Shown: one piece after another, positions 41,094 through 52,338 of the stretch | Layout of the letters: each line of letters begins with the position of its first letter | How positions within the stretch are numbered: position 1 is the first letter of the stretch | Assembly (NCBI GenBank): GCA_033557465.1 | Contig: CM066033.1 | Span: 388,065,289 to 388,129,288, forward strand | Reading direction: 5' to 3' | Length of the DNA stretch: 64,000 bases | Origin: Ichthyophis bannanicus | Taxonomy: Eukaryota; Chordata; Amphibia; Gymnophiona; Ichthyophiidae | The notes under the pieces: model-generated | Seen by the model: the letters and a program-made list of their open reading frames with translations, nothing else | Told to the model about the DNA's origin: nothing | The model's database searches: none | Position numbers and translations under genes: made by a program

Positions 41094-42903
41094 CATCAGA
41101 TTGAGGGACTGGAGATTGGGGTGTAAGAGAGATCCCTGCTCCTGAGACAGGAGATCGGGTTGCATCCCCAGAGGAAGAGTAGTGTCCACCACCAGTTGCA
41201 AAAGAAGCGGGAACCAGGGTTGCCTTGGCCACCTGGTGGCCACCAGAATCACCGAGGCCTTGTCCCGGATCACTTTGAACAGTGTCTTTGGCACTAGAGA
41301 CGTGGGAGGAAACACATATAGGAGGCCTGTAGACCATGGAATGAGAAACGCATCCACTGCTACTCTGAGAGGATGCGGTTGTCTGGAGCAGAACCTGGGC
41401 AGTTGATGGTTCAGTGGACTGGCAAAGAGATCTATGGTGGGAAGACCCCATCTTAGGAAGATCTGTTGAACCACCAGAGGATTCAACTGCCATTCGTGTG
41501 GCTGTAGAATCCTGCTCAATCTGCCTGCCAGGTAATTCTCTTGTCCAGGGAGATAGACCGCCCTGAGAAGTATGCCATGATTAACTGCCCAGGAGCACAG
41601 GTCCTGTGCTTCCTGACAGAGAGGTTGGGACCCTGTGCCCCCTGCTTGTTCACATAGAACATAGCAACTTGATTGTCCGTCTGAACTAAGATGGACTGGT
41701 GAGAGAGGACATGAGAGAAAGTCCGCAGGGCTAAGCGGATTGCTCTGCGTTCTAGAAAATTGATCTGCTGTGTGGCCTTCCAAGGAGACCAGAGGCCCTG
41801 AGTGCATGCTCCTTGGCAATGTGCACCCCAACCTTGAAGAGAAGCATCGGTTGTCAGCACTTGAGAGTGTGGAGGTGCTTGGAAAGGCACCCCTTGCACC
41901 AGATTCGGAAGATGAAGCCACCACTGTAGAGAAGAGGCTAGTAGCTTGGACACCCTGACCTTGTCTGTTAGGTTTCCTGTGGCCTGCAGCCACTGAGTTC
42001 TGTGGCCCCACTGGGCTGGCCTCATGTGCAGACGGGCATTTGGAGTTACATGGACCGTTGATGTCATGTGGCCTAAGAGCCTCAGGAATTGTCTGGCAGA
42101 GACCAGAGAATTGCTGTGGAACCGTCTGGCCAGATCCATCAGTCTGTGGGCCCTGTCCACAGGTAAAAAAGCCTTTGCCTGAAGGATGTCTAGCCTTGCT
42201 CTGATGAACTCCATGTTCTGTGAGGGGCGCAAAGCGGACTTTGCGAAGTTTATGACAAACCCCAGATGCTAAAGAAGAGACAGTGCAGAGGGTGGCTTGA
42301 TTGGTCTCCTGTGGGAGACTGACCTCTGATGAGACAGTCGTCCAGGTAGGGAAACACAAAGAGTCCTTGAACCCTGAGATAGGCCGCCACCACCGCCAGG
42401 CACTTGGTGAAAACCCTGGGGGCGGAGGTCAGGCCAAAAGGGAGTACCCTGTACTGGTAATGGTTTCCTCCCACCACAAATCAAAGATATTGTCTGTGGT
42501 CTGGATGAATAAGGATGTGAGCATAAGCATCCTTTAGGTCTAAGGAGCATAGCCAATCTCCCTGCTAGAGGTAGGGCAGCAGGATTCCAAGGGTAAGCAT
42601 CTTGAACTTTTCCCTCTCCAGGAACTTGTTGAGATTCTGCAAGTCGAGGATGGGCCTTATGCCTCCTGTCCTTTTTGGTATTAGAAAGTACCTGGAGTAG
42701 AAGCCTTGACCTCTCAGGTGGTGGGGCACCGGTTCCACCGCCTGTTCCTTTAGAAGACTTGCTAACTCCTGCAGGAGTAAGTCCCTGTGCAGAGGGAGTC
42801 TTGGAGGCTCCCCTGGAAAGTAGGAGGTACCTGGTGGAAGTGGAGAAGATAGCCCCTCTGGACTATGCTGAGCACCCAGGTATCCCTTATTATGGCTGAC
42901 CAC
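41094..42903 (-). pseudogene. DIRS-A2 reverse transcriptase and RNase H, broken
   Basis: RT fingers and start of palm at 42565-42903 (FYSRYFLIPKRTGGIRPILD, LQNLNKFLEREKFKM); palm at 42250-42477 (YRVLPFGLTSAPRVFTKC, VFPYLDDCLIRG, with Trp of the usual DDWLIR changed to Cys). RNase H at 41516-42232: LTTDASLQGWGAHCQ, NFLERRAIRLALRTF (the catalytic-region LELRA has become LERRA; the Glu remains), VQTDNQVAMFYVNKQG, then a frameshift. The C-terminal linker is at 41094-41515. At least three frameshifts. Confidence 0.8.
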
Positions 42904-43451
42904 CTGTGGGTATACAGGGTCAGCCAGCCTCCTGTGCTTAGGGAGGCCAGCTGAGGAGGAGAGGCTATGCCACTGGAGTCAAAACCACGCTCCCTGCTGT
43001 GCAGGAGTCGGAGCTGGTGGCTTGGGGTTTTTCTGCCTACAGGGCCCATGTCCCTGCCCCTTGGCCTGCTGACCCTACAGGGGAGCTGTGGAGGCTTGAA
43101 AGTGAGGGTATGATTTGTAGACAGATGACTTCCTCGGGTAAAAGGTCCCCCCCCCCCCCCCCCCCGAGTCCTTCTTCTGAGAAGGGGCAGAGGTTTTCCT
43201 AGACAGCCTTGTCCGGGTGAGAGTCTCAGACTCGAGTTCTGCAGCTTTTTCAGCCATGGGCTTGCCAAAGAGGTTTTCACCTCGGCAGGGGACATTGACC
43301 AACTTGTCCTGCACCCATGGCTCGAGGTCCGATGACCGTAGCCAGGCCTGACGGCATGCACCGATGCCGGCCCCAGCTACTTGGGCCGAAGCCTCGAAGC
43401 CATCATAGGCTGCTCAAGAAAAACTTTGAGCACTCTTGGATCCCTGATGGC

Positions 43452-43466
43452 AGGGCCTTGAAGCTC
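43452..43466 (+). repeat. Penelope target duplication, left copy
   Basis: AGGGCCTTGAAGCTC, identical to 44898-44912. DIRS-A1 has the undisrupted homologous region at about 28012. Confidence 0.9.
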
Positions 43467-44897
43467 AAGGGGGAAGAAGGAAAGAAGATTGCCTTCCGCT
43501 GATAAGCAACCCAAAGGAACAGCGGAGGCAATGACCACGGCCTACCAAATTGATAAGTAAAATTCTTTATTAAGGACCCAACGGACCCAATGCCAGAAAC
43601 TATGGGCCTGCCAGGTGGAAATTGAAGGGACTTATGGATTTTCGGAATGGTGTAAATTGTGGGAATTACAGGGCATGAAACTTGTAAAAATGAAAATTCG
43701 CGTGAAGTCAAAAAACCAGCATTTAGGCCATAGAGTAACAGGGAATCGATATCACGTTTGATGTTCAAAGTGGGATCATGTGGGAGGACCTGGTAAAAGT
43801 TCTTGTCGTTAAGTTGATTTGTTAACTCTTCTATATAATAGGACCGATCCATTACAACAATACCGCCGCCTTTGTCCACGGGTTTAATGATAATGTCTTG
43901 TCGTTTAGTAAGTGTATGTAGGGCTGACCACTCTCCATGCGAAAGGTTATTAAATCGACATCTGGAATTTTGTTCCAAAGAGTAGACATCGCGAAGGACA
44001 CAGTCCATGAAAGACTGGATAGCACAATGCACAGGTGCAGGCGGATACCATCGTGACTTGTTACGTATAACCGATGGATCACTAGAGATGGAAAGTTTAT
44101 CAGAAAAGAACTTTTTAATCTGTAATTTACGAAAAAACTTGTGGAGGTCAATTCTAGTCTGGAAGGCATCATATTTGGCAGTGGGGACGAAAGAGAGGCC
44201 CTTCTGTAAAAGATCTATTTCTGATGTAGTAAGATCTACCGAGGACAAATTAAAAACAGGGAGATCACTGAAAGAGCCTGACTCATTAGTGTAAGATTCA
44301 TGAGCTAATACTGATCGTATGAGCGGTTGTATGGGGGTCCGAAGGGTCTGCCCCTGCCTCTTCCTCTCCCTCTGAACTCTAGGTGCGAGAATGTGGTCTT
44401 TTTGGGGGGACGTCGTGCTGATTCTTTTTCCCAGAGATCTTCGATTAAAAAAATCATGTGATGTGTTGGGAGAGAGAGGAAGAGGAATGGAGGCAGGAGA
44501 GGTGAAAAGTTCCTCAGATTCACTTCGGATCCATTTTTTGCTCCTTTCGTGTGTGTCATTAATTCTGCGTGCCGGCGAGACCTTCTTTTTATGTGTACTT
44601 AACGACAAGAACTTTTACCAGATCCTCCCACATGATCCCACTTTGAACATCAAACGTGATATCGATTCCCTGTTACTCTATGGCCTAAATGCTGTTTTGA
44701 CTTCACGCGAATTTTCATTTTTACAAGTTTCACGCCCTGTAACTCCCACAATTTACACCATTCCGAAAATCCATAAGTCCCTTCAATTTCCACCTGGCAG
44801 GCCCATAGTTTCTGGCATTGGGTCCGTTGGGTCCTTTATAAAGAATTTTACTTATCAATTTGGTAGGCCGTGGTCATTGCCTCTGCTGTTCCTTTGG
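43467..44897 (-). mobile_element. Penelope-like element with inverted arms
   Basis: A 1431-bp insert between 15-bp target duplications. The left arm 43511-43820 and the right arm about 44600-44897 are inverted copies of each other (about 300 bp, few differences). The right arm is a second, oppositely oriented copy of the RT segment. The unique middle carries the N-terminal part of the ORF on the minus strand. RT palm catalytic motifs and the GIY-YIG domain are absent. Penelope-like elements are known for complex tandem and inverted copies. Confidence 0.87.
43511..44608 (-). pseudogene. Penelope-like RT, N-terminal portion
   Basis: The minus-strand frame opens at 44608 and runs through the insert. 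Neptune/Penelope signatures: LQKGLSFVPTAKYDAFQTRI, DLHKFFRKLQIKKFF, IIIKPVDKGGGIVVMDRSY, LNDKNFYQVLPHDPTLNI, CPVIPTIYTIPKIHKS, PPGRPIVSGIGSVGSLI. It stops before the palm Asp motifs, at the left arm end, and the frame reads on into DIRS DNA to 43403, which is not element sequence. The same IYTIPKIHKS segment is repeated on the plus strand at about 44740-44800 in the right arm. Confidence 0.87.
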
Positions 44898-44912
44898 AGG
44901 GCCTTGAAGCTC
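44898..44912 (+). repeat. Penelope target duplication, right copy
   Basis: AGGGCCTTGAAGCTC, identical to 43452-43466. Confidence 0.9.
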
Positions 44913-46589
44913 TGCAAAGGTTCCTCGGAGAGACCAGCAGAGAACCCAGCAATCTCCTTTGCCAGGTCTTGAAGGTACATGCCCATGTACAGCTGGTAGG
45001 TCTGGACACGGCAAGCAAGCATAGAGCCCTGGAAGCACTTTCTATCAAGGGCATCCAGGTTCCGGCCCTCCTGGCCAGGAGGCACCGAGGAGCGCATCTT
45101 CTGACTCTTCAGACGATGCATGGCCAATTCGACAACAAAGGAGTGGTGCGGTAGCTGTGCCTTTTGGAACCCGGGGCTCTTGCGGACTTGATAGATGGAA
45201 TCGACCCACTTGCTCAGAACCGGCGTTGAGGCCGGCGCCTCTCACATGCGGAAGAGCAACCATTCCAGCATCGGAGGAACCAGTACAGTAAAGGCCTTCT
45301 TGGGAGGAGAGTCATACTGCAGGGCCTCGAGTTCCTCAGCTCAAGGCTCCTCCTCGGGGTCTGCGGGGAAGGCCAAAGCCTTGGCCATGTCCTGCACGAA
45401 GTCCGAGAACCGGGTGTCCTCTGGGGAGGACCGTCTCCGAGGTTCAGACTCCGGTGAGTCCGAGGGGACACACAGAGTCCAAAAGGTGTCCGGGGACTCC
45501 TCATCCTTCGTTTCCCAGCCCGACCCCTCGGAGGAGGAATCGAGCGGCTCCGGTCGGGCAGGCACCGATGCCATCCGCCCCGATGTCGAGGGTACCGGCG
45601 TCGAAGACATTGGTCCCGAACGGGAGGCCCGAGGGAGACCTCGGCCGAGGATCGACTCGAGAGCGCATGGACTTGAGGATCGGCTCAGCTTCCGGGGTCG
45701 ACTTGGACATCGATGTCCCGGTGGTCGGGGCAGATGCACTGGTGAGACTGGCGATCAGTGCCCGCTGCTGTTCCATGAAGGCAGCCAAGCTGCTCTCCAA
45801 GGCCATCAACTTGAGTCGGAGCTCAGGAGACTCAGCAGCCCCTGACTCGGGCCTCGACGGCGTCGGGCCTGACGTCGGCTCCCCCGGAAGAGAGTCCACG
45901 AGGACTACAGTACTCACGTGACCCGGGGACTCCAGCTCCACACGAGGATGTTTAGCAGGCCTCTCCGACTCTGAAGACCCGGGACGGCGGTCGGGGCTAT
46001 GCAACCTGGCCCTTGAGGAGCCAAGTGCGTCCACCGACGCCGCCCTCGCGAGTTTCTTCTTCCTGCGATGCTCCCGCGAGGGAGACCCCCTCTCAGAGGA
46101 ACCCTGGCGATGCTCGGGATCGGAATCCCGAGACGTCGAGGCCTCTGATGAAGTCCGGGCCCAGCCGGACGCGGAGTCAGAGAAGATTCTTTCCTTCTGG
46201 TGCTGCCGACTCCTCAATGCCTTCGAGGACATTTTCCCACACGGGCCACAGATCATCGGGTCATGATCGGGCCCGAGGCAGCAGTCATGTGTGTCGGCGA
46301 GAGACATAAGTTTTACACCAATCACTTTTTGAACCCCGCTGGCAGCCATCGGGGGAAAAAGGGCCCCTGCTAGGTCAAAAGACAGGGCTGCCAGTGAAAA
46401 ACAGAAAAATGGCGCGAACGCTAGTCATGAAGGACAAAAACCGAAAAAAGAAGTCTGGGCTCAATACCGGTGTACCGGGCCCAGGCGGGAAAGGGAAACC
46501 GGTGTCGAACCGAAGAAAAAAACAGTTCCACTACCAAAATCAAACTTTTTTCTCAGGTGAACACTAAACACGTCCATCGGACTCCGCGG

Positions 46590-46758
46590 AAAAAAGACGA
46601 CTGAGCAAGATGGCACCCTTGGGCGGGAAGGGGACCGCACATGCGTGCTGCAGTCCCAAAGGCTTTCTTTGAAAGCTGGGGAAATGCTCCGCATGGGAGC
46701 TCTGTCGGCGCCGACGTCACCCATATGTGAGGACTGACTTCCTGCTTGGTCCTGGAGA
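46590..46758 (-). repeat. DIRS-A2 right inverted terminal repeat (element 5' end)
   Basis: Runs from ACTGAGCAAGATGGCACCCT to GGTCCTGGAGA. Contains the palindrome GTCGGCGCCGAC at 46704-46715, which is intact on this side. Confidence 0.87.
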
Positions 46759-47262
46759 ATATTGTATTCAGTTTTGGAGACCATATCTCGCAAAGGACAT
46801 AAAAAGGCTGAAAACAGTTCAGAGGAACGCAACCAAAATGATTTGGAGCCTGCGTCAGAAGACTTATGAGAAGAGACTTGAAGACCTAAATATGTACACT
46901 CTGGAGGAGAGGAGGGACAGGGGAGATAGGAGTCAGACCTTTAAATACTTAAAGAGAAATAATGAACAAACCTCTTCCAAAGACGGGGAAGCTGTAAAAC
47001 TAGAGGGCATAATATGAAGCTGCAAGGGGGTGAACGGAAAGGAAATGTCAGGAAATAATTTTTCACTGAAAGGGTGGTGGATGTTTGGAATGCCCTCCCA
47101 ATGGAAGTGGTGGGGGCAAATACAGGGACAGAATTCAAAATGGCATGGGAAAGACACAGTGAATCTCTTTATAGCAACAGGATAAAATCAAAACATCTCT
47201 CATATCTTAGTAAATAGGGGTGACCTACACGAAGCAGTGGGTACACCCCTAAAATAAAGGAA
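46759..47262 (+). mobile_element. CR1-B copy 2, portion after DIRS-A2
   Basis: Continues from 39146: YCIQFWRPYLAKDIKRLKTV, NATKMIWSLRQKTYEKRLED, then the 3' non-coding region. Truncated at about 47262, before the terminal motif, where DIRS-C begins. Confidence 0.85.
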
Positions 47263-49210
47263 TGAGGAGGACAGGACTCCGTTCCACCCTGTTTGTTCAT
47301 GAACACCACGGCACCTTGGTAGTCCGTCCTGTCTAGAACAGGTTGCCCCGAAAGTGGGGTTGAAAAACCCAAAGAGCATTTGTCAGTGCCCATAATTCAA
47401 ACAGGTTATCTTCAGTGAAGATTCTTGTGGTGTCCACAGCCTCTGTGTGGTCAGGTTGGAAGCATCGGTTGTTAGGGTGCATAGAGGTGGAGGCATCTGA
47501 AAAGGTGACCCAATAAGTAGGTTTTGTGGGGACCACCACCATTGAAGGGACTTGATCACTTGAGGGGTGATGTGGATCTTGTCTCTGAGATACCCCTTTG
47601 CTCGGGTCTATTGAGAAGGCAGAGTCCATTGCACTTGTTGCATGTGTAATTGGGCGTAGGGAACGACATGGATCATGGAGACTGTGTGCCCTAATAGTCA
47701 TAGCATCTCGGCTTTGCTCTTATACCCCTTTTGCCAGCTCGATAAGGAGGGCACAGCAATCCGGTGGGAGGAAGGCTCGTGCCTGTTGAGTGTCTAAGAG
47801 CACACCAATAAACTTCCCAAAGTCTTACCTTGCTCCAACTCAATGACTGGCGTTCATGACAAATCCCAGATGTTGGAGCACCATGATGGCGCACTGAAGG
47901 GAGAGTCTTACCTCTTGAAGGGATTCTCCCTTGATCAGCCGACAAGTAAGGGAAGACGAATACCCCCAAGGTGCATAGGAAGGCAGCGACTTTTGCCATG
48001 CATTTGGTGAAGATCCTTTGGGTAGATGCTAGGCCAAAAGGGAAAACCCGGTATTGATAATTGTTTCCTTGAAAGATGAAGTACAGATACTGTCTGTTCA
48101 AGGGCTGTATTAGTAAATATGTGTACGCCTCTTTTATGCTAGAGAACATAGCCAATCGAATCTCTGGAGGTATGGTAGAAGAGTTTCTAGGGAAATCATT
48201 TTGAGTTTTTCTCGGACCATGAATTTGTTTAGGTCTCTGAGATCTAAGATGGGCCTGAACCCTCCTGTTTTCTTTGGAATGAGAAAATATGGGGGAATAG
48301 AAGCCCATCCTTTCTTGAGCAGGAAGAACTCTTTCTATGGCACTGTGGGACAACAGGGTGGTCACCACTTCTTTTAAGAGTGCTTTGAAGGGGTTGTGAG
48401 AGAATCCCCTGTGAAGCTGTGTGGGGTAAGGTTTTGAAGTGAAGCAGATAACCCCTTTGGACAATATGGAATGTCCACTGCTTTGATGTTATGAGGGCAT
48501 AGCGACAAAGTCTGTCTGCTATGTGGAGGGGCTGGGGGCCCCTCCAGGAGCAAATTGGCAATGCTCTCTAGAAATGAATCAAAAACCAGATACAGTTTGT
48601 GCCTGTGCAGCTGGTTGAGGCTTAGGAGCCTTGGGCTTTTTCAGTTAGTGAGGGCCCTGCTGCTTCTGCTGAGGAAGCAGAGGTTGATAGGCAGCAGCAG
48701 GTGGGTAAGAAGGATAGTATCTCTTCCCAAGACTCAGCTGTTTTCCTGGAAAGGTGTTTTAGGGTGAGATCTGTCTCAATCTCTCATGCTTTTTCCCTCC
48801 AGTCCTTTCCAAAATGTTTTTTTCCCCCTCAAGTACATAGTATATTGGCCAGTTTAACCTGTATCCATTGTTTGAGATCTGATGCCTGTAACCAGGCCAT
48901 TCTGCGAGCCCCAATGCAGAGTGCTGAAGTTCTGCTTGTTGATTTGAAGGTATTAAAACAGGCCCTGGTTAGTAACATAGTATTTTGACTTTGCTTGATA
49001 AGTGTCTCGAATGCACTCTGCTTATTCTCAGGAAGCAAGGGGGGAGGGGAGTTTCCAGATCCCTGATGACACCTTTCAGAAACATGCCCATGTACAGCAT
49101 GTAAGAGCATAAGATTTTTTCCTGGAGGCCATCATGCATGCTTGGAAGCATCAATGCCCAAAGGCATCGCGTGTCCTCTAGTCTGTCAGGTGGCACAGAT
49201 GAATGGTTCT
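47263..49210 (-). mobile_element. DIRS-C fragment (copy 2): gag end, RT and RNase H
   Basis: A third DIRS-like family, decayed. It runs from a gag C-terminal core (48829-49232: YMLYMGMFLKGVIRDLETP, ARRMAWLQASDLKQW) through RT (47691-48464) to RNase H (to about 47270). Terminal repeats and recombinase are absent, so both ends are truncated. Confidence 0.7.
47270..48464 (-). pseudogene. DIRS-C reverse transcriptase/RNase H remnant
   Basis: The open frame 47691-48464 (257 codons) covers the RT fingers and palm: SRGVICF-like start, LAMFSSIKEAYTYLLIQPLN (palm Asp-Ala-Tyr region altered), YRVFPFGLASTQRIFTKCMA, and VFVFPYLSADQGRIPSRG, where the YLDD catalytic box is destroyed by a frameshift. RNase H follows, broken, at 47270-47690. 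Stops and indels throughout. Confidence 0.65.
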
Positions 49211-49222
49211 TAGAGCACCAAC

Positions 49223-49690
49223 TTGGGATCACAGTTCAAAGGAGAGAAGATAGTCATGTGCCTACCAGGCTCGACAGCCAGCAGGAATACAAACAAAGTT
49301 GCTGAAGTACTTAGCGCAAAAAGTGTACACTCCAAACTTGATGATGTTATCCACTTGGGCATAAATGACTTGGCTAGAAACAGTGCCTCTACATTCCAAA
49401 AGGACTTCCAATCTCTGGGAGAGAAACTCAAGCCCATTGTTAACACTGTTGCATTCTCAGAGGTTCTGCCTGTTCTTGGTAAGGGGACAAAAAGGCTGCA
49501 TCGCATTAACAGCTTTAATACATGGCTCCAGACCTGATGCAAACAAGGAGGATTCAGATTTATTGGCGACTGGGGAAACAGATGGACCAACAAGAGACTA
49601 TACTGTGCTGATGGACTACATCTCTCTGTCGCAGGGAAAAGAATCTTAAGTGAAAAATTCAGGCAGTATGTGGATATGTATTTAAACTAG
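49223..49690 (+). pseudogene. CR1-B ORF1, SGNH esterase-like domain
   Basis: Residues VIHLGINDLARNSASTFQKD recall the GxND block of SGNH hydrolases, and YCADGLHLSVAGKRILSEKF near 49605-49665 carries the C-terminal D-x2-H catalytic pair (DGLH). Esterase domains in CR1 ORF1 proteins are established. A TGA at about 49537 (WLQT-x-CKQGG) interrupts the otherwise continuous frame, which ends QYVDMYLN at 49690. The N-terminus of ORF1 is missing, being replaced by DIRS-C sequence. Confidence 0.75.
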
Positions 49691-49860
49691 GAGAAGGGGG
49701 TGACGGATGTGGAAGGTCAAGACCCGCACGCCACCCCCTGCAAAAGCAGAACATCAGAAACAGCCACACTTTTAATGCACACATCAAAAACAAGTGGGAA
49801 GATGTGGGCAGAACAAAATTAATGCAAAATACACATAAGCCAGGTAAATGCTGGAAAGCA

Positions 49861-50541
49861 ATGAGCACAAATGCTCGAAGCTTAGACAAAGTTCCGGACC
49901 TAGAAGCCCTAATGGTGGAAATGGATTTGGACATTGTGGCAATTACAGAAACATGGTTTAATGAATCGCATGATTGGGATATAGCCATAGCTGGCTATAA
50001 TCTATTCAGAAGAGACAGAGAAAATGGAAAAGGAGGAGGAGTAGCCTTGTATGTCTAAAGCAATATTAAAGCTACTGAAGTGCAGGGGACATGGGGAAAA
50101 GAAGAAGCGCTCTGGATTGCGTTGGAAAGAGGAGATGGCACTGTCATCCATACTGCTGTAGTCTACAGACCTCCGACTCAAATTGAAGAGATAGATAAAT
50201 TGATTATAGGTATTACCAAGACAGCCATAAAGTGGGAAGCGATCATTTTGGGTGACTTTAATCTACCTGATGTGGATTGGCTTACTCCTTCTGCAAATCT
50301 GGAAAGAAGCAAAAAAATTGTAGATGCTCTCCAAGATGCATCACTTAGACAAATGGTCATGGAACCAACCAGGGAAAGCTCAACACTGGATTTAGTGCTC
50401 ACCAACGGTGATAGCGTGTCGAATGTCTGCGCGAGTGCCCCTGTGAGCAACAGCGATCATCACACGGTGTGGTTTGAGATAAAAGCCAAGGTACGGGCCA
50501 AACATAGCAAGCTCAAAGTCCTAAACTTCAAAAAACACTGA
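49861..50541 (+). pseudogene. CR1-B ORF2 endonuclease
   Basis: Apurinic/apyrimidinic-type endonuclease: STNARSLDKVPDLEALMVEM, DIVAITETWFNES (catalytic Glu), GDFNLPDVDW, STLDLVLTNGD, and SNSDHHTVWF (catalytic Asp-His). Only one lesion is seen, a TAA at 50056-50058 after GGGVALYV. It would nick the target DNA for target-primed reverse transcription. Confidence 0.85.
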
Positions 50542-50551
50542 CTTCAAAAAA

Positions 50552-51412
50552 ATGGCCAAGTACCTAAAGGAGGAGATGACAGGGTGGAAGGAGATAAGGG
50601 AAGTGGAATTGCAATGGGCTAAACTAAAGGTGGCAATAAAAGGGGCAACAGATAAATATGTAAAAAAAGTAAATAAAAACAAGACGAGAAGGAAACCTAT
50701 TTGGTTTTCCAAAGAAGTGGCTGCTCAAATAAAGGCAAAAACCACAGCTTTCACAAAATTCAAAAGCTTGCAAACAGAAGAACACAGGAATGAATCAAGG
50801 ATCAAACTCAAAGAGAGAAATAAGGATAGCAAAATCAAAGGCAGAGGAAAAGATGGCTAAAGATGTTAAGGGTGGCGACAAAACTTTCTTCAGGTATAGT
50901 CGGGAAAGGAAGAAGATCAGAGTTGGAATTGCAGGACTCAGAAGTGCTGGGAAAGGACTCGTGGAAAGTGACATAGAAAAAGCGAAATTGCTAAACAAAT
51001 ACTTCTGCTCTGTTTTTACTAAAAAAAATCCTGGAGATGGACCAGCTGTGACTCCAAAATATAAAAATGGGAATGAAGTAGATACCACACCATTCACAGA
51101 AGATGATGTGTTAGAACAACTTGCTAAACTGAAAGTGGTCAAAGCCATGGGACCAGATGGGATACATCCCAGGATACTGAAAGAGCTCGGAGAAGTTCTT
51201 GCAGGGCCGTTAAAGGATGTATTCAACAGATCCTTGGAAATGGGAGAGATTCCTCAGGACTGGAGAATGGCCGATGTCGTACCTCCACACAAAAGTGGTG
51301 TCAGGGAAGAAGTGTCAAACTACAGACCTGTGAGCCTTACCTTGGTGGCGGGAAAAGTAATGGAGGCGCTCCTGAAAGAGCAAATAGTGAACTTCTCAAA
51401 ACCAACAGGTTG
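50552..51412 (+). pseudogene. CR1-B ORF2 RT, N-terminal part
   Basis: Linker with lysine-rich helices, a frameshift near 50830, then FFRYSRERKKIRVGIAGLRS, LEQLAKLKVVKAMGPDGIHP, IPQDWRMADVVPPHKSG, SNYRPVSLTLVAGKVMEALL. The frame is cut at 51412 by the reverse CR1 insertion. Confidence 0.85.
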
Positions 51413-52153
51413 CAACATAGAAACATGACAGAAAAAGACCACATGGCCTATCTAGTCTGTCCTTCCATAACAACTACAACAGTCCACTTTTTACCTTTAG
51501 AGATCCTCTGTGTTGGTCCCATGCTTTTTTGAATTCAGTTACTGTCCTCATCTCTACCACCTCCACTGGGAGACTATTCCATGGATCCACTACTCTTTCT
51601 GTAAAGAAATATTTCCGCATATCACTCCTGAATCTATCTCCCTTCACCCTCATCCCATGTCCCCTCGTAGCAGAACTTGCTTTCGATTGAAAGAGGCTCT
51701 CTCCTGAACATTTATGCCACGGAGGTATTTAAACATCTCAATCATATCACCTCTATCCCGCCTTTCCACTAAGGTGTACATATTAAGATCCTTAAGTCTG
51801 TCCTCATATGCTTTATAATGAAGCCCATTAATCATTTTAGTAGCAACCCTCTGCACCGACTCCATCCTGTTCACATCCTTTTGAAGGTGCGGTCTCCAGA
51901 ATTGCACACCATACTCCAAATGAGGTCGCACCAAAGACTTATACAGAGGCATTATCACCTCCTTTTTTCTGCTAGCCATTCCTCTCCGTATGCACCCAAG
52001 CATCCTTCTAGCTTTTGCCATCGCCTTTTCTACCTGTTTAGCTACTTTAAGATAATCAGACACAACCACGCCTAGGTCCCGCTCTTCTTTAGTGGACAAA
52101 AGTACTTCACCTCCTATACTGTATTGCTCCCTTGGATTGCTGCAGCCCAAATG
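51413..52153 (-). mobile_element. Reverse CR1 fragment inserted in CR1-B
   Basis: A 5'-truncated CR1 of a further subfamily in opposite orientation. Its 3' end is at 51413 (on the minus strand ...GTCATGTTTCTATGTT). Its ORF2 C-terminus (51650-52140) is uninterrupted: LGCSNPREQYSIGGEV, RDLGVVVSDYLKVAKQVEKA, PHLEYGVQFWRPHLQKDV, RVATKMINGL. TGCA at both junctions is a probable short target duplication. Confidence 0.85.
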
Positions 52154-52338
52154 CATGATCCGAGGCAACATGGTTTTACTGAAGGACGGTCTTGTCAAAC
52201 AAATCTGAGTTCTTTGACTAGGTGACCAAGGAACTAGATCAGGGGCATGCGATGGATGTCATCTACCTGGATTTCAGCAAAGCCTTTGATACTGTTCCTC
52301 ATAGGAGGCTTGTCAACAAACTCAGTAGCTTGGGGATG
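52154..52338 (+). mobile_element. CR1-B copy 1, portion b
   Basis: RT continues: RGNMVLLKDGLVKQI-like in shifted frame, then MDVIYLDFSKAFDTVPHRRL at about 52250. Interrupted by a SINE-like insertion at 52339. Confidence 0.85.

Larger units (their letters stand above)
42762..46349 (-). pseudogene. DIRS-A2 gag-like ORF1, split by Penelope insertion
   Basis: The N-terminus at 45501-46349 (282 codons) begins MAASGVQKVIGVKLMSL. The first two Cys of the zinc motif seen in DIRS-A1 are lost, while DTHDCCLGPDHD and CGPCGKMSSKALRSRQ remain. Ser/Arg/Glu-rich and acidic sections follow, then the core at 44855-45127 (VQTYQLYMGMYLQDLAKEI). After the Penelope insertion (43467-44897) the rest is at 42762-43410, including a C18 homopolymer at about 43147-43164 that corresponds to a Gly run. 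Several frameshifts. Confidence 0.75.
39147..46758 (-). mobile_element. DIRS-A2 retrotransposon with SINE-like and Penelope insertions
   Basis: Left ITR about 39147-39345, internal complementary region about 39405-39500, recombinase 39647-40651, RT/RNase H about 41094-42903, gag about 42762-46349, right ITR 46590-46758. Carries a SINE-like insertion (40683-41079) and a Penelope insertion (43467-44897). Without them it is about 5.8 kb, as for DIRS-A1. Flanking CR1-B is contiguous across the insertion apart from an ambiguous AA. Confidence 0.9.
49215..51412 (+). mobile_element. CR1-B copy 1, portion a (ORF1 end, endonuclease, RT start)
   Basis: The first and longest part of a CR1-B copy that continues at 52154-52338, 52597-52886 and 58732-59616. 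It starts within ORF1 (esterase domain). Interrupted at 51412 (CAACAGGTTGCA) by a reverse CR1 fragment and resuming TGCATGATCCGAGGCAAC at 52154. Confidence 0.88.

Noticed and set aside
43403..43466. C-terminus of the 401-codon Penelope frame
   Set aside because: The frame runs past the left target duplication into DIRS-A2 gag DNA, so this end is read-through and not Penelope protein.
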